This document shows, piece after piece, positions 16,622 through 25,346 of a stretch of DNA of 64,000 nucleotides. The stretch's first letter is position 1. Every line of letters begins with the position of its first letter. Source of the stretch: an uncultured Bacteroides sp. (GTDB lineage Bacteria; Bacteroidota; Bacteroidia; Bacteroidales; Bacteroidaceae); assembly GCF_959029255.1 (NCBI RefSeq), contig NZ_CAUFUE010000012.1, forward strand, positions 62,001 through 126,000, in the 5' to 3' direction. The position numbers and the translations under genes were made by a program. The notes beneath the pieces are model-generated. The model had not been told where the DNA came from, ran no database searches, and saw nothing but the letters and a program-made list of their open reading frames with translations.

Positions 16622-19504
16622 ATGAGAAAGAAAATTGTAAATGTGATGCTCTTGGGAACATTGGCATTCGCTACTACGACATCCTTCATTGGTTGTAAAG
16701 ACTATGATGATGATATCAATCGTATAGATAGCGAAATCGGCAATATCAACAAGAGTATTGATGAGCTGACTTCCACTATTGGTAAAAGTGGGGTGAAAAG
16801 CGTGTCTTATGACAAAACTACCGGAAAATTGACTATTGTTGACGGTAACGATCAAACCCACGAATGCGTCATTTCACAGAATATGCCGGAATATACTGTT
16901 GCAGTAGAAAACGGTAAGGTTGTTCTGAAGAAAGACGGTACAACTGTTTCTTCAGCTGAACTTCCTGCAGGAGCTACTTATGAAGAATTTGATCCTGCTA
17001 AATTGACTGTAAATGCTAAAGGTGAAGTTTTGTATGATGGAGCAAAGACTGGTGTAACAGTTCCTCAAAGCAGCATTTCTATTATTGAAAAAGACGGCGT
17101 TGTTGTAGGTTACAAAGTGGTGGATAACGGTAAGGAATCTACTTTCTACATTGGTGATGCACTGCCTTTAAGCAGTTTGGTATTTATGCCCGAAGCTTAT
17201 CTGAAAGGTGTTGAAGCAATGAAAGCCACTACTTTGACTTACACAGAGTGGACTAAGAACGCTTATACACTCAGCGCTGACGGTGAAACTTGGAAGGCTC
17301 CTTCTTCTGCTGATGCCAGCTACATCAACCCGGATATGGTAGCTTATTATCATGTAAATCCGGTAGGCGTTACAATGGAGCAAATTACCAGCTTGGTGTT
17401 GACTGCCTCCGATAAAGATTATGTTGATGCCAATACTCGTGCTTTTGCCGCCAATAACGTTGATTTGGAGAAATGTTCCATTGACGAAAATGGTATTTTG
17501 AGAGTAGTATTTAATGGTAACAGTGAAGAAATCCAGAAGATTGATGCTTCTCAGATTACTGTATTCAATTTGAAAGCAACTGTTGATGCCAACGGTACTT
17601 CTAAAGTGGTTGCTTCTGATTATGCAGCAATTTATAAATCGGTAATGAAAGACTTTGTTCTTGCTAAGATTGGCGAAGTAGATACTCATTTGTATGGCGC
17701 TGACGGTAACGATGCTGGTAAGGCTAAGGTTGCAATCGATGCAGACCCGATGCTGGAACTTGCTTATACGCAAAATACACTGGAAGAAGCTATCGACTTG
17801 GAGAAAATTGTTGAAACTCATTATAAAGAATATGTTGACAAGGATAATGCAACTGCCAGTGCAGAAAAGTCTATTGCAAACAACAAGTTGGCTGATTATG
17901 GCTTGAAACTGAAGTTCTCTTTGTCTGATTATTATCAAGGTGAAAATAACAAGACTAACCAAAGCTCATTTGCTAAACTGGAAGGTAGCAAGTTGTATGC
18001 TCACATTGAAGGCGTAACGGAAGATCCTATCGCTGCTGTAGGTCGTATGCCTCTGGTTCGCGTAGAGTTGCAGGATGCCGCTACGGGTAAGGTTGTTAAC
18101 GCTGGTTGGATTAAAGTGAAAATCACAAGAGGTGAAGTTGGTGCCGAATCTTATGTTCTGCCGACTGAAACATTTGATTTGCAATGTGACGATAAGGAAT
18201 TCGTTTTGACTTATATGCAAATGAACGTCAATGTATATCAGAAACTTGGTTTGACTAAGAACGACTTCCACACTATCTATACATTGGATAAAGACGCTAC
18301 CGGCAATGCTGTTCTGAAGACTGGTGACGACGGTGTTGTTTCAGAATTGGCCGATAATGATCCGAATGTAGAAACTAACTGTCTGAAGTGGACAATTACC
18401 GCTACCGATGCACAGAATGCTATCGATAACAATGATGGTAAGCTGACTGCTACTGCTACTTACAAGGCTCTGAATGATAATTCTCGCGGTGACGTGACTA
18501 TCGTATTTAGCGCTGTTGTTAAGGCTCCGTCTGCAAGCTTCGCTGCTGATAGCAAGAATCCTGAGTACTGGTATGACGGCTTGGTAAAAATGAGCAATGT
18601 AAGAATGAACACAGTAGTTCCTGGTGTTGCCCCGAATGACTGCTCATTCTCTGTAAACATTGACAATGTATTCATGGGCAATGCACCTTCATTCAAACTG
18701 AATAGTGGAAGCGCAGACTTCGCTTTGGATAAAGTAGGATATGCTTATATCTTCTCTCTGGAGAATGAAGGCGATGAAGTTTTGGGTAACGATGGTAAGA
18801 CTTATGTACTGCACGTAGCAAGCGAAACTCTGTTGCAAGCTAAGGTGAAGGGTACTGCGGCTAACGAAGATGTTGTCAAGATTGTAGGTCATAACGCTGA
18901 ATATCAGCAAACAAATGCTGCCAAGGCTATTTTGAATACATACGCTCATAGTGAAACTCCGTTCAGCGCAATCGTTGATATGCAACTTACTAATGAATGT
19001 GGTTTGTTCTTGCCGATGACTGATGGTCAGTTCCATGCTGACTTCTTGCGTCCGATTAATGTATTCGGTAAAGATGGTAATAACTTCATCGACGGTACTG
19101 ACGGTGGTTCTAAGATTAAGATGCTTGACCTTGTTTATCTGACTGACTGGAGAGACTATAAGTTCTTGGCTAACCAGACCAGCCCGAGCGGTGCAACTTA
19201 TGATGGTAGCGGATATTATACTTACTATGGTGTTACAGCTATCGAAATTGATAATGAAGTTGGTATCACTACTAACATGGGTAATGGTACACTCGGAAAG
19301 ACACTGTTGTCTACTGTAACTGATAAGATTACTATCGTACAGGCTAACAAGGATAAGGCTGACGATACGAATGTATTGACTTACAGTAATATCGGTAACA
19401 ACGTTAAGTCATTCACTGTTAGAATACCTGTTAAGGTAACTTATAAGTGGGGTACCGTTAAGGCATCTGTAGATGTAACTGTTAAGGGTACTGAAGGTAA
19501 CTAA
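16622..19504 (+). CDS. Large surface lipoprotein, S-layer-like (phase-variable)
   Basis: A 960-residue lipoprotein. The signal ends at SFIGC, followed by KDYDDDI and a short predicted coiled coil (NRIDSEIGNINKSIDELTS, about residues 30-55). The rest is beta-rich, acidic and rich in Thr, Val, Asp and Asn, with strand-like repeats and no catalytic motif I recognise. The KDYDDDI start and the downstream OmpA-family gene match the B. thetaiotaomicron S-layer protein BT1927, whose expression flips on and off and alters phage and complement sensitivity (established knowledge, recalled not searched). Codons are simpler and more uniform than in the neighbouring glycosidase genes, as expected for a highly expressed protein. 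It has no evident promoter in the present orientation. Confidence 0.8.
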   Translation: MRKKIVNVMLLGTLAFATTTSFIGCKDYDDDINRIDSEIGNINKSIDELTSTIGKSGVKSVSYDKTTGKLTIVDGNDQTHECVISQNMPEYTVAVENGKVVLKKDGTTVSSAELPAGATYEEFDPAKLTVNAKGEVLYDGAKTGVTVPQSSISIIEKDGVVVGYKVVDNGKESTFYIGDALPLSSLVFMPEAYLKGVEAMKATTLTYTEWTKNAYTLSADGETWKAPSSADASYINPDMVAYYHVNPVGVTMEQITSLVLTASDKDYVDANTRAFAANNVDLEKCSIDENGILRVVFNGNSEEIQKIDASQITVFNLKATVDANGTSKVVASDYAAIYKSVMKDFVLAKIGEVDTHLYGADGNDAGKAKVAIDADPMLELAYTQNTLEEAIDLEKIVETHYKEYVDKDNATASAEKSIANNKLADYGLKLKFSLSDYYQGENNKTNQSSFAKLEGSKLYAHIEGVTEDPIAAVGRMPLVRVELQDAATGKVVNAGWIKVKITRGEVGAESYVLPTETFDLQCDDKEFVLTYMQMNVNVYQKLGLTKNDFHTIYTLDKDATGNAVLKTGDDGVVSELADNDPNVETNCLKWTITATDAQNAIDNNDGKLTATATYKALNDNSRGDVTIVFSAVVKAPSASFAADSKNPEYWYDGLVKMSNVRMNTVVPGVAPNDCSFSVNIDNVFMGNAPSFKLNSGSADFALDKVGYAYIFSLENEGDEVLGNDGKTYVLHVASETLLQAKVKGTAANEDVVKIVGHNAEYQQTNAAKAILNTYAHSETPFSAIVDMQLTNECGLFLPMTDGQFHADFLRPINVFGKDGNNFIDGTDGGSKIKMLDLVYLTDWRDYKFLANQTSPSGATYDGSGYYTYYGVTAIEIDNEVGITTNMGNGTLGKTLLSTVTDKITIVQANKDKADDTNVLTYSNIGNNVKSFTVRIPVKVTYKWGTVKASVDVTVKGTEGN

Positions 19505-19529
19505 CAATAACAACTGGAAATCAGTAAAA

Positions 19530-19564
19530 AATAACCGTTCCGGGTATTTCCCGGTTCGGTTATT
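19530..19564 (+). other. Strong hairpin after the S-layer gene
   Basis: AATAACCG pairs with CGGTTATT and CCGGG with CCCGG around a TATTT loop, with a TT/TT internal mismatch. It starts 25 bases after the stop codon. It has an A run before it but no T run after it on the plus strand, so mRNA 3'-end stabilisation is as likely as termination. Confidence 0.55.
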
Positions 19565-19665
19565 GAGAAACTACTAATTGAGTTCTGATAGATTTTATGA
19601 ATGGAGTTCCTTCTGCGCATAAGATTGAACTTTAGAAATTCAGAACTTTTTGTTTGTTTGCTTTT

Positions 19666-19706
19666 GAGAAAGAGCACTTTGTGAAAAGTGCTTCTTTCTC
19701 CCTTTT
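19666..19706 (+). terminator. Terminator-like hairpin
   Basis: GAGAAAGAGCACTTT pairs with AAAGTGCTTCTTTCTC around GTGA, with a single unpaired base, and is followed by CCTTTT. Confidence 0.6.
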
Positions 19707-19881
19707 CAAACAGAAAGCGAGAATTCCGGAGCAAAATCCCTTTGAGTGGAATTACTTCATTTTAAAATTGATTTATAGATAGAATATTTACTGGTTGAGA
19801 CATAATCCTTGATAACCAGTTATAGGCATCTGTCTGTGAAGATAGGTACATTTTCACAACCGTGGAAATAATAGTGTTGAC

Positions 19882-19920
19882 GAAGGAGAGTGTGACTAGT
19901 ACATGCTCTCCTTCTTATTT
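19882..19920 (+). terminator. Terminator or attenuator just before the OmpA-family gene
   Basis: A 9-bp perfect stem GAAGGAGAG / CTCTCCTTC with a 15-base loop is followed by TTATTT. Its position 32 bases before the next start codon means it lies in that gene's leader, or ends a transcript coming from upstream. Confidence 0.6.
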
Positions 19921-19952
19921 ATAAAGTTATACATCATAAAAAACAATTAATT

Positions 19953-21074
19953 ATGGACATAAAAAAAGGTTTGCTTCTCGTAGCTTGCGGGTTCAGTGTA
20001 GTGACAGCTTTTGGACAAAGCGGGCTTCATTCTTTGGATAAGACAAAGGATGATGGTAAGATTGTTTTTAATCCACATTGGCAGATACAGCTACAGATGG
20101 GGGCTGCGCATACTGTTGGTGAGACCGATTTTACGGACCTGATATCACCTGCGGCCGCTCTCTCTGTCGGATATCAGTTTACTCCCTTGTGGGGACTGCG
20201 TGCCGGTGTAAGCGGATGGCAGGGTAGAGGCGCTTGGGTAGTGCCTTTCAACAAGTACAAATTCAACTATCTGCAAGGCAATGTAGATGCTACGCTTGAT
20301 TTGAGTAATCTGTTCTGTGGATATAACTACAAGCGTTTTTTCAATGCTTATTTGTTTTTGGGTGTGGGCGTCAATGGAGCCTTCAACAATGATGAAGCCG
20401 TAGCTTTGAACGATGCGGGATATCACATGGAATATTTGTGGAGAGACAGTAAAGTTTGTGTGGCAGGCAGAGGAGGTCTTGGTGCAAATTTGCGTCTGGC
20501 AGATCGGTTATATTTCAACTTGGAAGTAAATGCCAATCTGCTTTCAGATAAGTTCAACTCCAAGAAAGCGGGCAATTCCGACTGGCAATTCAATGCTTTG
20601 GCAGGATTTACCATTAAATTTGGAAAGACCCACAAAAAAATAGCTCCTGTTCGTCGTGAAGAACCTGCTCCCCAACCTCTCGTAGAAACCAAACAGGTGG
20701 AAGAGCCTGTTGTATTGGTGGAAAACAAGGTAGAGCAGAAAAAGGCGGAAGCACAGTCCATGAGACAAAATATTTTCTTTGCCATCAATTCGGCTGTTAT
20801 CCGTTCATCAGAAGAAAGTAAGATTGACGAATTAGTGTCTTTCCTGCAAAAGAATGATAAAGCGGCAGTCACTATTTGTGGATACGCAGATGCTGCAACA
20901 GGTACGGCGGCTGTCAATGAAAGACTTTCCAGAAAACGTGCGCAAATTGTAGCGGATACTTTGAAAGCTAAAGGGATTGCTTCTGATAGGATAAAAGTTG
21001 ACTTTAAAGGAGATAAAGAGCAACCTTTCCCTGTTGTGGAAGAAAATCGCGTAACTATCTGTGTCGCAGAGTAA
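19953..21074 (+). CDS. OmpA-family outer membrane protein
   Basis: A 373-residue protein. A signal peptide ends near VTAFGQ. Residues about 25-215 form a predicted beta-barrel with alternating aromatic strands (AALSVGYQFTPLWGLRAG), then a Glu/Pro/Gln-rich linker (about 215-255), and a C-terminal OmpA peptidoglycan-binding domain (NIFFAINSAVIRSSEESKI, then GYADAATGTAAVNERLSRKRA with the expected Asp and Arg). It would tie the outer membrane, and perhaps the S-layer lipoprotein encoded upstream, to the cell wall. In B. thetaiotaomicron the equivalent neighbour of BT1927 is also OmpA-like. Confidence 0.9.
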   Translation: MDIKKGLLLVACGFSVVTAFGQSGLHSLDKTKDDGKIVFNPHWQIQLQMGAAHTVGETDFTDLISPAAALSVGYQFTPLWGLRAGVSGWQGRGAWVVPFNKYKFNYLQGNVDATLDLSNLFCGYNYKRFFNAYLFLGVGVNGAFNNDEAVALNDAGYHMEYLWRDSKVCVAGRGGLGANLRLADRLYFNLEVNANLLSDKFNSKKAGNSDWQFNALAGFTIKFGKTHKKIAPVRREEPAPQPLVETKQVEEPVVLVENKVEQKKAEAQSMRQNIFFAINSAVIRSSEESKIDELVSFLQKNDKAAVTICGYADAATGTAAVNERLSRKRAQIVADTLKAKGIASDRIKVDFKGDKEQPFPVVEENRVTICVAE

Positions 21075-21087
21075 ATAATATATCATT

Positions 21088-21180
21088 AGGAAGGCTGCTC
21101 GTTGCGTTGTTTTAGGCTGCAATATGCAATACTGTATTGAAAAGATGTTTTCTTTAATATAGGCAGCCCTCCTTTCTCAA
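21088..21180 (+). terminator. Possible long stem-loop terminator of the OmpA-family gene
   Basis: AGGAAGGCTGC near 21089 can pair with GCAGCCCTCCTTT near 21163-21175 (one mismatch), leaving a long loop with a smaller internal hairpin. T-rich sequence follows. Confidence 0.4.
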
Positions 21181-21196
21181 CTTTTTTCCCTCTCTT

Positions 21197-21228
21197 TTTG
21201 TTCATTTAGAAAGAATAAGTTACATTTG
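21197..21228 (+). promoter_or_regulatory. Promoter of the cobalamin adenosyltransferase gene
   Basis: TTTG at 21197-21200 and TACATTTG at 21221-21228 are perfect boxes 20 bases apart. Transcription would begin near 21235, which rules out the in-frame GTG at 21228 as a start and supports ATG 21258. Confidence 0.75.
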
Positions 21229-21257
21229 TGAATAATGTCATAGTGAACAAAAGTTTT

Positions 21258-21821
21258 ATGAAAAAAAGCCTTATATATACAAAGACCGGAGATAAAGGTA
21301 CTACTTCCCTGGTAGGAGGTACGCGGGTAGCCAAAACCCATATCCGGCTGGAAGCCTACGGCACAGTAGATGAATTGAATTCCAACCTGGGACTTCTCAT
21401 CACATACTTGTCCGATGAGCGGGATAGGAATTTCGTGCAGCAAGTGCAGGATAAACTGTTCTCTGTAGGTTCACATCTTGCCACCGACCGCGAAAAGACC
21501 GAACTCTATCAAGTGAGTATCATCAGCCCCGAGCTGGTGGAAACCATGGAACATGAAATAGACCATCTGGATGGAATGTTGCCTCCGTTGTCCTCTTTTG
21601 TACTTCCCGGAGGAAGTCGTGGAGCGGCGGTTTGTCACATTTGCCGTACCGTCTGCCGCCGTGCCGAACGTCGTATTCTTGCTTTGGCGGAACAAGTGGA
21701 AATCTCCTCTGAATTATTGGCTTATATGAATCGTTTGTCTGATTATTTGTTCGTTCTTTCACGTAAAATTAACCAAGACGAGAAAAAAGGTGAAATATTT
21801 TGGAATAATAGTTGTAAGTGA
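21258..21821 (+). CDS. PduO-type cob(I)alamin adenosyltransferase
   Basis: A 188-residue cytoplasmic enzyme that transfers the adenosyl group of ATP to cob(I)alamin, making coenzyme B12. It has the N-terminal ATP-binding motif YTKTGDKGTTSLVGG, then VDELNSNLG, and the C-terminal helical motif with LPGGSRGAAVCHICRTVCRRAERR, all diagnostic of the PduO type. The start at 21258 follows from the promoter position. Its stop overlaps the promoter of the next gene. Confidence 0.95.
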   Translation: MKKSLIYTKTGDKGTTSLVGGTRVAKTHIRLEAYGTVDELNSNLGLLITYLSDERDRNFVQQVQDKLFSVGSHLATDREKTELYQVSIISPELVETMEHEIDHLDGMLPPLSSFVLPGGSRGAAVCHICRTVCRRAERRILALAEQVEISSELLAYMNRLSDYLFVLSRKINQDEKKGEIFWNNSCK

Positions 21822-21841
21822 GAGATTTTATTATACTTTTG
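21811..21841 (+). promoter_or_regulatory. Promoter of the DUF2795 gene
   Basis: GTTG at 21811-21814 and a perfect TACTTTTG at 21834-21841 are 19 bases apart. The -33 box lies inside the end of the adenosyltransferase gene. Confidence 0.65.
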
Positions 21842-21894
21842 CCGAAAAATAGAAGAAAAGGAATTAATATTCACAATTTTAATACTTAGAGACT

Positions 21895-22116
21895 ATGTAT
21901 TGGACATTGGAGTTAGCGTCTAAATTGGAAGATGCTCCTTGGCCGGCAACTAAGGACGAACTGATTGATTATGCCATGCGTTCAGGTGCTCCGCTTGAGG
22001 TGATAGAAAATCTGCAAGAGATGGAAGATGAAGGCGAGATTTATGAAAGCATTGAAGATATTTGGCCCGATTATCCAAGCAAAGAAGATTTCTTCTTTAA
22101 CGAAGAGGAGTACTGA
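21895..22116 (+). CDS. DUF2795 small protein
   Basis: A 73-residue acidic protein (MYWTLELASKLEDAPWPATK start, EIYESIEDIWPDYPSKEDF near the end). It matches DUF2795, a small family highly conserved in Bacteroidota, whose function I do not know. It has its own promoter. There is no signal peptide or membrane segment, so it is cytoplasmic. The 123 bases that follow hold an 8-bp hairpin at 22133-22156 without a T run. Confidence 0.85.
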   Translation: MYWTLELASKLEDAPWPATKDELIDYAMRSGAPLEVIENLQEMEDEGEIYESIEDIWPDYPSKEDFFFNEEEY

Positions 22117-22239
22117 TGTGCTTTGAATGAAGCTTATTCCTTATTCAGGGAATAAGATGAAAAATAGAAGGAGGTAGTTAGAAGGCCCTTACTATGGCTG
22201 GACGACTACTTTTTTTCTTTTATATCCCCCCCTATAGTT

Positions 22240-24672
22240 ATGATGGAAACACAAGTAGAAACGGCACACCGCTTGCCTCAATTAAAAGAACGGCATCTGC
22301 CCGATGATTGTCGGGTCGCAGTAAAAGAACTATTGAAAGATACATACGGTTACGAACAGTTCCGTTATCTGGAAATCTATGATGATTTGTTCAAGAGTAA
22401 GGAAACTTTTTGCATTTCGCAGGGACAGTTGATTGAAAGTGTGATTTGTGAAGCGGAAAAGGCGCAGAACGGTGAGACTGAAATAGATAATATATTGTTG
22501 ACAGCTCCTACCGGTTCGGGGAAATCATTGCTTTTTCAACTACCCGCCATCTATTTGGGAAATGAATATAACTTGCTGACCATCGTAGTCTCTCCTCTGA
22601 AAGCCTTGATTGTAGACCAGGTGGAAAGTTTGCAGGACATAGGCTACAAGCGGGTCGCGTATGCCTCTTCCGATTTGTCGCCCGAACAAAAAGCCGATGT
22701 ATACCGGCAGGTACACGATGGGGAAATAGACTTGTTCTATCTTTCGCCCGAGTTGCTGCTCTCATACGATATCAAGCATTTTGTGGGTGAACGCCGCATC
22801 GGACTGGTTGTGGTGGACGAAGCGCATACGGTAACTACGTGGGGGAAAGAATTCCGTGTAGATTACTGGTTCTTGGGACGCTATCTGAACCTTTTGAAAC
22901 AGAGTCTCGGATATAATTTCCCTTTGTTTGCATTGACTGCCACGGCGGTATGGAATCCCAAGGGCGGCAATGATATGGTGTTTGAAACCATCCGTTCATT
23001 GCAGATGGAACCCTGTGTGCTTTATGTCGGCACGGTGAAACGCCGTAATATCGGTTTCGATATCCGTCAGCTTACGATGGAAGAAGGCGAAACCTACGAT
23101 AAAGCGAAACAACGGGTCATAGCAGCACGTGTGGAAGATTTCCTGGACGGACATAAAACACTGCTTTACTATCCTTTTGCCGGGGGCATCGATATGCGGT
23201 TGAAGACATGGGTTCGTTCCACCGACTGGCGTCTGGTGGCTTCTTACTATGGAAAGAAAGATAAGGAGCAGAAAGCGGCGATTGTTCAGGAGTTTAAAGA
23301 AGGCTGCAAACGGATGATTGTGGCAACAAAAGCCTTTGGTATGGGTGTGGATATCAGCGACATTGACCGGGTTTACCATGTGGCTCCCTCCAGCACTTTT
23401 GTAGATTACATCCAAGAGATAGGGCGAGCCGCCCGTGATGCCGATGTACAGGGCGTTTCGGCCACAGACTACCATGAGCGTGATTTCTACTACATGAAGC
23501 GTCTGCATCAGACCGGGAATATTGCGCAGGAGCAGCTGGAACTTATCCTGAAGAAACTCATGGAAGTACATAAGATGAAAGGCGACAAACCGGAAATGTT
23601 GGTTTCCTTATCTGATTTTGAATTTGTCGTGAAACTGCCCCGTACAAAGAATAAGCTGGAATATGAGTCTGAATTGGGACAGCTTATCAAGACCGCTTTA
23701 TTGTGGTTGGAAGAAGACCTTGCGCAGCGTTACGGAAAACATCTGTTGGAAGTAAGTCCCCAAAATCTGCTCACCGAAGGATACATTCAGGATAAGACGG
23801 GTGATATTTTTATCCGTGAGTTCTCTGATTACCTGACGAAAGTAGAAGGTGAAGAAGGAGTGTACAAGGCACGTCTGGAAAGAATTTGGGAAGAGCGTTT
23901 CTCTGAATTAGGATATAAGGAATTCAAGCAGAAACTGAATAACGGAACTTTGTGGGAAGGTGCCCGTGCCGTGTCTGTAGGCAAGCACGAAGTGTTGTTG
24001 AAAGAAGATGCCACAGTTATCCGTCAGCGCATGGATGCCCTCTTCAGTAGCCTGACTGCAATGTTGAAAACCGCCTTGCTGAAAACCAAAGGCCGTTTTG
24101 ATGAAGAAGAACTGCGTGCCGTTTTTGCCGAGCATGGCATGGACGTACCGTCTGCCAAACGCTTCATCGGTTCCTTATTGGAGAGCCGTACGGAAGAAGG
24201 GCGCAGTGTAAGTTACATCAGCAGTGTGAAGAAGAAAGACTCCAACGAACTTTCTTTCACTGTGACCAAAGGCTTCGATTTACTTCTTTCACGCTATCAG
24301 AAGCTATTTACCCAGCGCATCGTAGGCAGTAAAGGCGACCGTCTGCTGTTCTATTGTACCCCGTTTTCCGACTTGAATATGCTGCTCAACCTGCTTTCTA
24401 TGCTCGACTGTCTCTCGTTTAGCGTGGAAGGTGGCGGTACACCTTGCGTGCATATCAGCTTCTACAATCCGGAACTTCTGCACCAATTAGCCGTCTCCGG
24501 TGAGTATCGTAACCTCATCCTCGACACCAACGAGCAGATATTTGAAGAACAAATTGAACTGTTTTCTTTCTTCTTCGGCACTGACCGCCTGACGAACGAA
24601 CAACGTTGGGATTTTGTAGAGGATTACTTTACGGGGATGAATGTGGAGGAGTTGAAGAATAAATATTGCTAG
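22240..24672 (+). CDS. RecQ-like superfamily 2 DEAH helicase
   Basis: An 810-residue protein with Walker A TAPTGSGKS (K95), DEAH at residues 193-196, motif III LTATA, and motif VI YIQEIGRAARDADV, which together place it near RecQ. It lacks an obvious RecQ zinc-binding/HRDC tail; the last 400 residues are a family-specific extension with no motif I recognise. An N-terminal region of about 80 residues precedes the helicase core. Expected role is ATP-driven DNA unwinding in repair or recombination. Helicases of this shape also occur in some anti-phage systems, but no defence partner genes are next to it here. Confidence 0.85.
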   Translation: MMETQVETAHRLPQLKERHLPDDCRVAVKELLKDTYGYEQFRYLEIYDDLFKSKETFCISQGQLIESVICEAEKAQNGETEIDNILLTAPTGSGKSLLFQLPAIYLGNEYNLLTIVVSPLKALIVDQVESLQDIGYKRVAYASSDLSPEQKADVYRQVHDGEIDLFYLSPELLLSYDIKHFVGERRIGLVVVDEAHTVTTWGKEFRVDYWFLGRYLNLLKQSLGYNFPLFALTATAVWNPKGGNDMVFETIRSLQMEPCVLYVGTVKRRNIGFDIRQLTMEEGETYDKAKQRVIAARVEDFLDGHKTLLYYPFAGGIDMRLKTWVRSTDWRLVASYYGKKDKEQKAAIVQEFKEGCKRMIVATKAFGMGVDISDIDRVYHVAPSSTFVDYIQEIGRAARDADVQGVSATDYHERDFYYMKRLHQTGNIAQEQLELILKKLMEVHKMKGDKPEMLVSLSDFEFVVKLPRTKNKLEYESELGQLIKTALLWLEEDLAQRYGKHLLEVSPQNLLTEGYIQDKTGDIFIREFSDYLTKVEGEEGVYKARLERIWEERFSELGYKEFKQKLNNGTLWEGARAVSVGKHEVLLKEDATVIRQRMDALFSSLTAMLKTALLKTKGRFDEEELRAVFAEHGMDVPSAKRFIGSLLESRTEEGRSVSYISSVKKKDSNELSFTVTKGFDLLLSRYQKLFTQRIVGSKGDRLLFYCTPFSDLNMLLNLLSMLDCLSFSVEGGGTPCVHISFYNPELLHQLAVSGEYRNLILDTNEQIFEEQIELFSFFFGTDRLTNEQRWDFVEDYFTGMNVEELKNKYC

Positions 24673-24749
24673 AGAGCGAAAGATTCTATAAATTGCTTGT
24701 TATTCTTATTTAGAGATAACTTAGCAAAAAAAGAAATAAAAACATCGGT

Positions 24750-25338
24750 ATGGCAAAAATTAGAGTACAGAATACGGATATAACTGTTTTGAGTTATAAT
24801 GAGCATGATTATATTTCTCTGACAGATATGGCTAATGCAAAAGAAAGTGAGAGTCGTGCAGCCGATATTATCAAAAATTGGATTCGCAACCGATATACGA
24901 TAGAATTTCTAGGTACATGGGAGATGATTCATAATCCCAATTTTAAAGTGGTCGAATTTGACCACTTTAAAGCACAGGCAGGATTACCGAGTTTTGTGTT
25001 GAGTGCATCGGAGTGGATTGAAAAAACATCTTATTCCTACAGAGGTGACTTCAAAACAGGCAAGTATTATCTATGCAAATGAAGCTGATGTGTTGAATGT
25101 GGCAATGTTTGGCATGACCGCTAAGATGTGGCGGGAACAGAATCCCGAGTTAAAAGGAAATATCCGTGATTATGCCACTATTAACGAATTGATTTGCCTA
25201 TCGAACATGGAAAATCTTAATGCTGTATTTATTGACCAGGGAATTCCGCAATGCGAACGACTTGTAAAGCTCAATCAAATTGCCATTCAGCAGATGCGGG
25301 TATTAGCTGATGACGTGAGCAGAAAGTTGTTGAAATGA
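24750..25338 (+). pseudogene. KilA-N domain protein, broken by an internal deletion and frameshift
   Basis: The first 94 codons from ATG 24750 encode a normal KilA-N start (MAKIRVQNTDITVLSYNEHD, ISLTDMA, then SEWIEKT) and then run into a stop at 25080-25082. From about 25022 a different frame encodes the normal C-terminal part (KKHLIPTEVTSKQ, NEADVLNVAMFG, WREQNPELKGNIRDYATINE) to a stop at 25338. Compared with intact family members of about 270 residues, some 80 residues, including the GRYGGTYAHKDIAFEFASW-type segment, are missing at the junction GAAAAAACATCTT. The family is linked to phages and other mobile DNA. Confidence 0.8.
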
Positions 25339-25346
25339 CATGTATT

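Larger units (their letters stand above)
19505..19952 (+). other. 448-bp non-coding region with three hairpins
   Basis: No convincing gene. It contains a strong hairpin at 19530-19564, a terminator-like hairpin at 19666-19706 and another at 19882-19920, just 32 bases before the OmpA-family gene. A weak -7-like word TACATTTT at 19847-19854 lacks a -33 partner. A small RNA or a leader-controlled OmpA transcript is possible. Confidence 0.6.

Noticed and set aside
24750..25082. Short KilA-N protein as an intact gene
   Set aside because: The missing middle and the normal C-terminal part in the next frame show it is a fragment.
22240..25338. Helicase and KilA-N gene as an anti-phage island
   Set aside because: The KilA-N gene is broken and no other defence-type gene (nuclease, methylase, toxin) is nearby.
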